This document shows positions 24,001 to 34,900 of a DNA stretch of 64,000 nucleotides, one piece after another. The position numbers were made by a program, and so were the translations under genes. Under the pieces are notes generated by a model. It searched no databases, was not told the origin of the DNA, and worked only from the letters and a program-made list of their open reading frames with translations. The stretch is from Euglena gracilis (Eukaryota; Euglenida; Euglenophyceae; Euglenales). Where the stretch lies: the NCBI GenBank assembly GCA_039621445.1, contig CP154954.1, forward strand, positions 43,813,847-43,877,846, read 5' to 3'. Positions within the stretch are counted from its first letter, which is position 1. The number at the start of each line of letters is the position of its first letter.

Positions 24001-27000
24001 TGTGTGTTTAAGAAACCCCCATTTAATTCGAATCCCATCCACAAAAGGGGTTATTGTTATTTTTTATTTGTGTGTTTTATAATTTGGGAATTCATCCCCC
24101 GCCAGTCGGGCAGATGCTGATGAGAGAGATTCTCTTTCAGCTTGAAAGAGAGCACATACCTAACCCCCCCCCAAATAAGACCCCCCAAAAATAAGCCCCC
24201 CCCCCCCCAAAATAAGACCCCCCCCCCTGGGCCGATCGAGCAAAAATCCAAAATAAGACCCCCCCCCCCATAAATAGGACCCCCCCTGACGGCGCGAAGC
24301 GCCGGGGACGGTGAAATTTTTCTCTGCGAAATTGCCAAAAACCCAAATTTCACACACAAAAATGATGAAATTTCAAAAAATTTCAGATTCTTGACGTGCA
24401 AAAAACATGCTAAATGTCAACTTACACAAATTTACACATGGCGCGAAGCGCCGAAGGAAAATTTTTAGTGTTTTGGGAACCTGAAAAATGATGTTTTTTT
24501 CGGGCCCGGGTCGGTCAGTCAAATTCAAAAATAAGACCCCCCCCTGGAGGTTTCCAGCAACGGACCCAAAAATAAGACCCGGGTCTTATTTTTGGGGGGG
24601 GGTTTGCAGGTGTGGGTGTTTTTATTCCAAGAGGATTGTTTGGGTACAAACAACAGTTGTACCCACGACACCAGCAGAATATCACATGAGAAACGAATCA
24701 ACGGCCACCAAAAATAATTACATGCATATCATATGTGTAGATGGCAGCAACTTACCACTGGGCCCCCTGGAGGGTGGCGGTGGTCAAATGAGGGGGGAGT
24801 TGGGTACCCGTGTATGAGAAGTGGGCCCGGACCCCCAGTTTGCCTGCGTTTTTGTGCTGCCCCTGGGAGATGTCCCGGACAAACAGTACCGAGTCCTACT
24901 CCACATCGGATGGGGGTTAGGGTTAGGGTTGGGGAACAGGGTCAAGCTGTGGTAGAATGCTCCCGCATATATACTTCTACATATAGCATGCATAATCCTT
25001 CAATCCCATGATCCATTAATCCAAGCATGATCCGACAATCCTTTAATATATAACTGCATATATCCTTTATAAATGAATTCACCAATCGTTCGTTTTTTAT
25101 TTATTTATGTTTTCCCCCATATTTTTTCCCCCATGATTTTTGCACCGACTGCAACAGCCCCATGCCCATTGTTGCTGTGATGTGGCCCGGAGCCCCCCCC
25201 CCCCCCCCGACCCCCTCTGGGCAGGGCGGCGCCCGCAAAGTCCGCGGTGCGGGGAGGGGCTTGACGCCGCCGCCCCCATCCTCCGTGCCCTGCAGGGGGA
25301 GTCGGGCGTCACGCTGGGAGACGACTACCGCCCCGTCCCGGTCATCTCGGCGTACACGTACCTCCCGGCCCTCCAGGCGGCGCTGGAGCTGAAGGTCACC
25401 CACGGGGCTGCGCGTTGGCTCTGCAACAGGTGGGAAGCACTCCGCAGCCTCCAGCACTGTGACAATGCACACTACACGAGGTCTAAAGCACACCCCCAGG
25501 GTTGACGTTTTCTTTAAAAAAACACAAAAAAAACACGTTTTCTAAAATCAACTAATTTCCCCCCCTTTTTTTTAAAACTGCAAAATGCACATTTTTGGTT
25601 CAAAAACACCTTAGGCGGTCGACTTCGCACTTAAGCTGTTCAGAGGTTCTTTGCGCAATCGCGCCAGTTCAGAAAATAATTTTTGTGCTCCATCCTTCGC
25701 TAGCAAAACGAGATTCATCCCCTTTTTGTGTTTTCGACTGCCTCTGGGAGATGCCCAGCCCCAACCCCCCCCCCTTTCTTTGGCTAGTGGCACGTTTTTG
25801 ACGATCGACAGAGACGATGTCTAGCAACCTGAGAATGGGGGAAAACACAAAAAAACACTTTTTCCCCTTGGTGCTGGCACAAAAGCCTTGTGGAAAAAAG
25901 GCCCCCTTTTCGTTTAAACCGGCGAAAACCCCGTGAAAGAGATTTCTGAAAAAGCTTCTTTCCCCCCATTTCCTCCCAATAGTAGAGCGGGGCCGCTGTA
26001 AGCGCAGGGTCCAAATAAGGCGCTCCCCCCGCGACGGTCCGCTACAAGTCTCAAGTCCGCTACAAGCCCCCCATTTTGATGGAATTTCTAAAGGAAATCA
26101 ACAAAAATCACGCGGCTAGGGTCCAAATGAAAACGTAACCCCCCGCTGTAAGTGCGCCAGTGCTTGTGCTAGGGGGGGGGTCGACTTTGGGATCAGGGGA
26201 TGTGGACCAGTGAAGAAAAGCCACGGAGCACCAGTTTGGGAAGGTTGAGAGGTCCGGAATGTGGGGAGAGAGTTATTGATGTTTTCAGGGTGTCGGCAGG
26301 CGTGAGTGGTGAGGGCACCGGTTACAGCCCACAACCGGCCAGCGGGGAAGGGCTCTGGGAGCCAGGGTTGGAAGATGTGCAAAAGGACGTTTTCCCTGGT
26401 TTTAGAGGATGGAAGTTGGCGCCGCGTCTTTATTGTGAAGTGGAAGGGGACATTGCCACTGAATGGGATGTTGAAACAATGGAAGCTCTTGCACAACTGC
26501 GTAAAAGAGTTGGTGTGCCGAGTTGTTTGTTTCAGACTGAGTCATGCACCCCCTGATTTTCATGGGGAAATGAAGCTGCTCGGAAAGGCCGACAGGATCC
26601 ACTGCTACAGATGCCTTGGGGACAGGCGTGGCAAAACACAGTAGGAGATAAATTCTGTCAATCTGTCGACAGTATCAGAAGCCCTTGTTTTCACCGATAT
26701 GTAGAGTCCGTAGAGTAAAGACCTTTTTTTTTCAGCACCCCGTGGGAATGGGAAGTGAAGAATTGTGTTTATTTTTGAAACTCAGTTGCGCAATTGCGCG
26801 TTTGAAATTTACACGCCTTTGCGCAATTACGCAATCAGCTTTTTGGTTTTTGTTTGCGCGGTTGTGCAACGAAAGGGCGACAGAACTCTGGACATCCCGA
26901 ACCCGTCATTTTTGTCCCAAACGGCAGCCATTCTGGCAGCAATTGTTGCCAGGCAGATACTCTTCGGAGCTTGTGAACTTGTCGATCAGCTCCCAGGTTC

Positions 27001-28871
27001 TTATCTGTGAAATTTGACTGCGTCTGAATGCGGCTCTCCCAAAAGGGCGAAAGGGGGAAAAGATACGGAGGAAAAAATGATGGGAAAAAGAACGATGGGA
27101 ATAATTGGGTGCACCCAATCATTTCTGTTTCCCATCATTTTGCCTGGACCGTAAAATTAGGATTTCCAACATCAGATTAGGATTTTGGCTCCAAAAATTA
27201 GGAATATCTGGTGGTTTTCCAAAGAAACCTTTTAAGTCCACTTCACCCGAAATGGATTTGGCCAAGTCCACTTTACCCCAAAATGGACTTGGCCAAGTCC
27301 ACCTTACCCCAAATGGACTTGGCCAACTCCATTTTACCCCAAAAGGACATTGCCAAGTCCACTTTACCTCAAATGGACTTGGCCAAATCCACTTTACCGC
27401 AAATGGACTTGGCCAAGTCCACTTTTCCCCAAACGGACAAAAGATTTTCTTAGAACCCTAGATGACAAATTAAAACAACAACAACAATAGTTATTTTTTG
27501 AAAAATAACCGTTTTTTTAGTAAAAAAAACTATCAACTTTGGCAAAAGGCCAAGCCATTTGCAAAAGAAATGCTGACAAACTGGACCAGACAGATGGCTG
27601 ATTGTTGGTCATCATTCTCAATTTTTTTTTCAAGAAAATCGCCCAGTCAAATTGAAGGCACAGTGACCTTGCAAGAGGAAGCGAAGCACTGCTTGGTCAC
27701 TTGGCGTGAGCGATCGCAAGCAACCCCTGTACTCGTGGTCACGCTGCCCAAAGAAATGCTCCAACAGGGTGCCTTTCTGTTTGCTCTCCAAACCAGGACG
27801 TCCTCGGCGATCCCCGCCGCCCTGTGTGGGGGATGCCTCCGAGGCCGAACAGCCCTCCATCACCGTGGCCAGCCGCCCAGGCTGGGGTGCCCCCCCAGTT
27901 GCACTGAGGCTTCTTGTCCGTTTATGACTTAACTTCGCTTCTGGCCCAGTTTGTGTGGTGTGTCTGGGGTGCCCCCCCCCCTCCAGCAGGACGGCTGTGG
28001 TGGGTGGGGCGGGGGGGGGGCACCTCGTGAGACAGGGCTGGGCCGGGCCCCCCCCCCCCCCCCGCCGCCCACCCCGGCGCTGCGGGCCGCCTGGCGCTGC
28101 TCTGCGTGGAGGCGGCGGCGTGCTGCCTGGTCGCCCTCGCCTTCATCATCAAGGCCATTGTGGCGTGGATCGAGAAGGTGTGGGCGGAGGGCCAGCGCAC
28201 GGTGCGGGACCAGCGCCGAGGCCGGCCCCCGCCCTGCCCTGCCCTGGGCCAGTGGACACCGCCGGGCGGGGGACTGGGTGGGGAAAGGGCAGCCCCTGTC
28301 TCGGCATCATTTTCCCCTTTGGGGGGCCCTTTGGGGGCGTTGGGGCCGCTGTTTCCGCCGCCCGTGTCCCCCGGGGCGGCAGGGGCGTTGTGGGGGGCGG
28401 CCTCCCGCCGGCAGCAGCTGCTGACCTTCCTGGACCGGATGTACCCGGCGTCCGTTGGCCAGCCCGCCGGTCACAAGCCAGCCCTCCTCAGCCGCAAAAT
28501 CCACCCCTACCCCTTTCCCCAGGCCAATGATCAAACCTGTGTTTGCAGGAAGAGGATGATCAACGGATGAAGTATGCCAAAAATGTCCTACAGCAAACGG
28601 GCAGCACCGCACCGCATAACAGCGTCGCCCACACTGCCCCGTGGCCGGCCGCCTGCCGTTGCCCGGGACCTCATCCTGACGCGGCCGCGGTGCGGCGGTA
28701 TGATCAGCTTCATGGTGGCGGTGCCCCACGCCTCCGTCGTGTTCGCGGACATCCACGGCTTCACCAGCACCTGCCACCGACTCACCGCGCAGCAGCTGAT
28801 GGCCGGGGTTGCCCCAGTTTCAATGCGCTTTTCGTTCTCTAGCCTCCGTCTGGCCCAAAGCCTTCCTGATG

Positions 28872-28902
<31 letters not shown>

Positions 28903-31900
28903 TCCAAGAATGGTTCATTGTGCGGGTGTGTGTGCACTTGTCCTTCATCTATGTGCATACAGGTTGACCAAAGATCCTCAAACAAAAATTTTGGTAAGGA
29001 CACAAATTTTGCTGCGCTTTTTTTTTAACTGCAATTTCCAACCAGTTTCCCAACCAGGCTTCCGTTCAAGGGCTCCCAGCACCTGCCCGTGGGTTGGGCC
29101 AGACCCTGAGGCAGACCTTCCTCGGGTACACCTTCAGCGTGATGGACGTCGTGGCCAGCCGGGCTGGGATGTGCCGCGTGAAGCTGGTCGGGGACTGCTA
29201 CATGGCGGTGGCCGGGCTGCCGGGCAGCGCTGACACGCCGTGCCGCAGTGCCATCTTCTTCGCTGCGTGGTGTGCCCAGGTCTTCAGCGACCGGCCTGCC
29301 CGCTGTACATGAACCCGAGCTGAGTCGTGTGGGGAATCTCACTGTCTTGACGCCAAACCCCACTGGTGTTTGTTTTCACCCGGCCCCTCCCCATGCCTGA
29401 CAGGAATGGTGGCATGGTTGGTGTGATTGATCCCCGGGCCACGCATAATCCCTCTTTGATTTGACAAATGAATGATTGGAAACGAAGGAACCTTCAGAAC
29501 CAAGGTTGACTTCCCCCCAAAAATATGCAAAAGGGTTTGTTAATTTACAGTTGGGACTCAAAAATATATTATGAACTGCCCCCCCCCCCCCCCCCCCCCC
29601 CCGTCGTGCCCAGGCTGTTTTTTAAGGTGATGCCGACCCCACCCCGGGGGGGGGGGTGCCCGCCTGGGCAGGCACTCCTGAGCCGACCCCCCCCCCCGTG
29701 GGGGGTAGCGCACACGGCCAAAAGTGCCCTAGCACAGACCCCAGCGCCGAAGGTGCCGGGGAGCCAAAAATGGCCTATTTTCAAAAGGATGTGCCTGGGC
29801 ACATGCCGAAATCAGACCCCATTAGTTGCACTAAGGCTTCTTGTCTGTTTATGGCCGGCGCCAACTCCGCTTCTGGCCCAGTTTGCTGCATAGTGGAGAA
29901 AGTAGTCAGACAGTCATGGTCCTCACCGAAGTTTCCTGGGAGGGGCAAAGAAAGGGAACATGACAGCTTGACATCGACCACCCCAGCACACCTGTTTGCC
30001 AGGAGGAGGTTCAAAGTATCATGCAAGCGTCATTCTTCCCAGCACAGGTATTTGCCTTTTGTGGTGTGTTCATTTCATTTTTTTGGTCATCAGTTTGGCT
30101 GTCTCAAAGCGTGGTGAGGGAGGTCAACTGTCCACTTGCAATGGTCCACCTGCTGGGTCGTCAGAAGGCAATGTGCAACAGCAGCCTTAGCGAGCCTTTT
30201 TGCTTTGTTTTGTCTCTTCCCTGTTCCGGGGAGTGGGCATGGAAGGCCACTGCGGCACAGGGGGCAGCGGGCGCTACACCCACCCGCTGCAGAACCAGGC
30301 CACCATGGACGGATTGGCCTCCTTGGCTTGCAACAAGGGGCCCTGGCCGGACCCGTGGCGCACCGATTCCACCACCACCACCAGTGAGATCGGGGCCGGG
30401 CTCTATGGCTTCGCGCGTGTGTGTACGTGTGTGCGTGCGTGTGTCCATTTGTGCATTTGTGCAGTGCGCTGCGCTGCGGTGCGGTGCGTGTTTGCGCGCG
30501 TGTGTGTGTTTGTGTGCGTGTGTGTGTGTTTGTATGGGTGTGTGTGTGTGTGTGTGTGTGTGGGTGTGTGTGTGTGTGTGTGTGCGTGTGTGTGTATGTG
30601 TGTGCATGTGTGCGTGTGTGTTCCATGTGTGCCCCAAGTGATCGGCGTGTTTGCCATTAAGAAAGGCTTGCACCGCTGCCTTGATGCCTGCCTCCGCCCT
30701 CAGTGGCGCTGGGCGAAGTGAAGTGCCGTCCCTGGTGGAACCCGCAGGCCATGACGCTGGCCGGCCACGGCACGCCGTGCGTCCTGCGGTACGGCATCGC
30801 CACAGGCCGCGTCACGGCGGGCGTCCTCCCCGGCAACACCCCGCCCGCCCCGGCGCTGCTCCCCCCCCCCCCCCCTGCGACCCACCCCCCTGGTCGGAGG
30901 AGAGATTATCATTGGAGGGGACAGTCCTGTGTTTCTGCATTCTTGTGGACACTGCCGCTGCTGTTTTCGCCCCTGGGTGTTGCTAACCGTCAAAAGCCAA
31001 GAGCAGGCATCAACTCAAACCCGCCAATGCAGTCAGGTCTGCCCCGAAGATGTTCAGCGGGTAGTTTTGTTGCCCCAAAGTGGTTGATTTTTGCTTTCCA
31101 CACACTGTGGCACTGATTTGCCGCTGTTGTGTGATGCCGGGGGTTCCGCCTGCCTGACCTCTTCCACCCCCCCCCCCCATGCCTCGTCCCTCCGGCCACG
31201 CGGGGGCCGCCGGGATCCTGGACGTGTGGGGCAAGGTGGTCACCTTTGCCAACCAGATGGAGCGCCTCAGCCAGCCGGGGCGGGTCCTCCTCTGCTCCCA
31301 GACGTACAAGTCTGTCACGCCCAGGGCGGCGGGCAGCCTGCCCGCCCTGCAATGACGTACTCCCGGAGGGGGCGGCGACCTCTGGAAGGGGGGACAGGTG
31401 TCCTTGCCACCAGGGAAAGGTCAGACAGAGAGACAGACACATACACACAGACAGACAGACAGACAGACGGACTTGCATGCATTGATGCATGCGTGCATAT
31501 ATGTATGTATGCATGCATGATGCACGCATCATTCATGCATACCAGGGCGTTGCTTACCTCCCCCCCTTGTCCAATGACTGGCCTTGTCCCCCGGTCAGTA
31601 GCGATCTTTTTCCAAATGATCTTTTTTTTCAGACGTTCGCGTTCTTTTTCTTACAACTTTCATGGCGGATTTTGTACCGAGTTAGCCAGCGGGAACCTAT
31701 ACGGGAACCTATGTGTTGGTGCCTTGTTGACTGCCGTACGTTTCTCCCTTTTTTTCATCATGAATCTGAGAGTTGTGGCCATGTCAGGCAAAGGAAACTT
31801 TTTTCTTCACCTTGGGGCAAAGCAGGAGGAAAAAAATTTGACCCGGTCTTGTCTAACGGCCACCCCCCAGTCAGTCGTGAAAATAGCGACCCCCCCCCCC

Positions 31901-34900
31901 CCCGGTCAGTAGCCATGTTCAGCGGTCGTTGGACAAGGGGGGGGTAAGAAAATTTGATCCCCCCAGGGGGGACCCTGCCAGCCAAGCCTTTTTCCAGCTG
32001 GCAGCCTTTTTCCAGCCCCGGACCCCCATCAACGAGATTGATTTATTTCCGGCCGCCCGAAGGGTGGCTAGACAGCAACGGATTTTTCACTTCCAGGAGG
32101 TACAGAAATGGGCCAAAAATGGGCCAAAAATGGCTTAGAAAAGGGTTGGCAAGGGCAAGGACATCGTTTTTTTTTTGCATAATTGGCAGTTTTTTGGACA
32201 TTTTTATGACTTCATTTTTTTGCACCCGGTTCGACCCCAAGTCCAGCCCAGCTCCAGCCTGGGACACCTATGGGGCGGGGAGGGAGGGGGTCAGCCAGCA
32301 GCCTTTTTCCAGCCAGCTCATGTTTTCCAGCCCCTGAGCTGGACCCCCCCGGGAGTCCTAAGCAACTCCCTGATGCATACATACAGACATGCATTCATAC
32401 ATACAGACAGAGAGACGGACAGACAGACAGACAGACAGACATACGGACGGACGGACGGACGGACAGATGGACATACACAGGGATAAAAGTGAATTTATTC
32501 ACCTTCTTTATTCTCCTCTGAGTTGCATGTCAAACAAAACAAACACATGAAAGCTTTGCTTTTGCTGTTTGATTTTTTTCTTCTGCTTTTTTAAAAAGGA
32601 GGAACCAATTGTTTTTTTTTTTGCCCCGGTTCGGCCCTGTGGGGTCCTGGAACGGCGCCGGATCTGGGCAAACTCGGTCGACCGGGGGAGATTCGGCACT
32701 TAATTAGAAGGATAGGGTTAGGGTTGGGATTGGCGTGTCGAAAATTGGCACTTTTGTGGGTTCCATTTTGGGAAGATCCTGAATCGCCCGTTTTTCCCAA
32801 AAATGCCCAAAATCCACCCAAATTCCCCCAAAATTCGCCCGCTGTGCAGCCGAACTCCTCCCTGAATTCCGAAACGAGGGAGGCCTCCGGGAATCCGGTC
32901 GCGACCCTAACCCCATCCCTAAAAATAGCCCGACTTTCGCCTGAGGGTCGGACGCGGGGGATGCTACATGGACCACTCCCCTGGAGCTACTATTTGGCCC
33001 GCGGGCCACGTAGTAGCTTGCTGCGATTTCTTCCATCAAATATTTGCAGCTGTCTTCATTTTTGGCTGCCGAGAGCTTTCGCCCCTCCTCGTCCCCATGG
33101 GGGTGGGGCCCCGCTCTCGGCTTCCAAAAAGTCCATGCGGCCGAGCGAGAGGCCGTGCCCGGCCTCCTCGAAGCCCGGACCACATCCCGGGCCGCAACCT
33201 TGATTCCTCCTGGGGACCCCCTCCCCCGGCCCTCCCCGGGGTGGGGCCCTCCGCCCTGGCCCCGGCGGACGACGTCGCCAGCCACGCCTTCACGTTTGAG
33301 GACGGCCCGCCGCTGCCGGCCCGCCCCGCGCCCAGCGCCGCCGCCACCAGCCACTTCGTCCGCTCCGCCCGCAGCCTCCCGCCCAGCCTCGTGCCTGGGG
33401 GGGCCCCGGCCGACGTCCCCGACACGGGGGGGGGGGGGCGGGGGGAGGGGGCAGCTGTTGATTGCAAAGGCAGTGGTGGAGCGCAGAGCTTGCGTTGCAT
33501 GTCTGCCTGAACACTCACCTGCACCACAGGCACAGTTTTCCTTCCGAGCTCTATAGCCCTGATGTTGTTGCCAGAAACGCGAGATAAAAATTCAAACTCA
33601 ACCATCCAAAAGGAGGGGTCAAATCCTTTTCTGGAGTGCAAGGGAACTCACTTCGCCAGGAACACTGTTAGAGTGAAAATCAGATCATTTATTTCAAATC
33701 AGATCTAAAATCAGATCCAGAAATGAAAAATTCCTGGAATTATTATGAATTTTACCTGATGATTATGGTTTTTACCTGGTGAGACTTATTTGAGCTGAGA
33801 ATCTATGGATTTTGCATGAACTATTTGTTTTTGGGGGCTCATGCCAGCTTCCATCTCTTATTGGCCACACTAATCACGAACTGTGCAGAGAGTTAATTTC
33901 ATTCTTTGTATCAAGCAATTTCACTGAAATCAAACACCCGTGGATGGGTCGCGGTCGGGCTGTACAGGAATCCCCGAAACCCAATGGGTGGTGGGTGGAG
34001 GGGGTCCAACCCCCCCCCCCCCCCACCACCCCTTCCCGTATTTCTGGTGGGATTATTTGGCCAAAGTTTTCTTTGCGCGACTGCCATGGCAACCCCCTCA
34101 CCAGGCCTTCCCGTACAGCCCTGGGGTGGATGGATATGAAAATAATGTGTGTGTGTGTGTGTGTGTGTATGCCTGTGTGTGCACATGTGTGCGTGTGTGC
34201 ATGTGTGGGTAGGTGGATGTGTAGGTGGGTGGGTGGGTTGGTGTTGAGATGTGGGGGTGCTGGCAGGATGGCAGTGATCTTTGCCCCCCCATGCCGCGTC
34301 GCCGGGCGCCGCGCCGGTGGAAGCGGATCGTTGGTTTGGCTGTGGGACAAACCCCGGTTAGCCCCCCCCCCCCCCCCCGCTTCTGTGAGGGCCGCCCCAC
34401 CGACGGCGGAGCTGGGGCTCTCCCCCGTCGCATACGACGCTGCCGGTCCTCCGCCCCCGGACCCCACAGCCTCTGCAGACCCCAGCTCCCCAGCCAGGCA
34501 GGGACTGGTGTGCGGGCTGCCCCCCTCCCATGGAGCGCACTGCTGCGCGCTGTTTAGGCCAGAGTTCCGAGGTTCAGGGCAAGAACCAGGGAGGCCCAGG
34601 AATGTGTCGAACGGGGGCCTTTTTTTTGCATCGATTCCCAACTGCTCAACCTTTCATTGCGTTTTCGACAACGTTCAAATGGATATTTTTCCCCTGCATG
34701 GGTCAAAGCTGCCGATGAAGGATCCTTTGAAGCTTTTCGGCAGGGGTCTCGCAGGGCAGGGTCGAAATAATTTGGGCTTTGCTCAAAATGAGGACATTGC
34801 ACACTCGGGGCGATTATGAGGCAGTTACACCATCGGCAGTGATACAGTGAGGCAGTTCTTGCGCAGGAGAGTGCGTGGCCGTTCCCATCAGCTGAAAGGT

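Larger units (their letters stand above)
25395..28073. other. long intron before TM2
   Basis: Contains the inverted repeat copy at 26.04 kb, TTGCGCAATTGCGC-like palindromes (26.78-26.84 kb) and the 30-bp tandem repeat (27.24 kb). Open frames at 26.2-26.64 kb occur on both strands without GC3 bias and are not called. Confidence 0.4.

Noticed and set aside
26200-26644. Overlapping open frames in the long intron before TM2
   Set aside because: Three frames on two strands are open at once without codon bias, and there is no way to choose one.
30021-30721. Long frames over the GT tract at 30.4-30.6 kb
   Set aside because: The Val/Cys and His/Thr repeats come from the microsatellite; only the flanking exon pieces are supported.
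32704-33641. Overlapping minus-strand frames around 33 kb
   Set aside because: They are open because of GC-rich + strand coding and repeat DNA; no splice or motif support.
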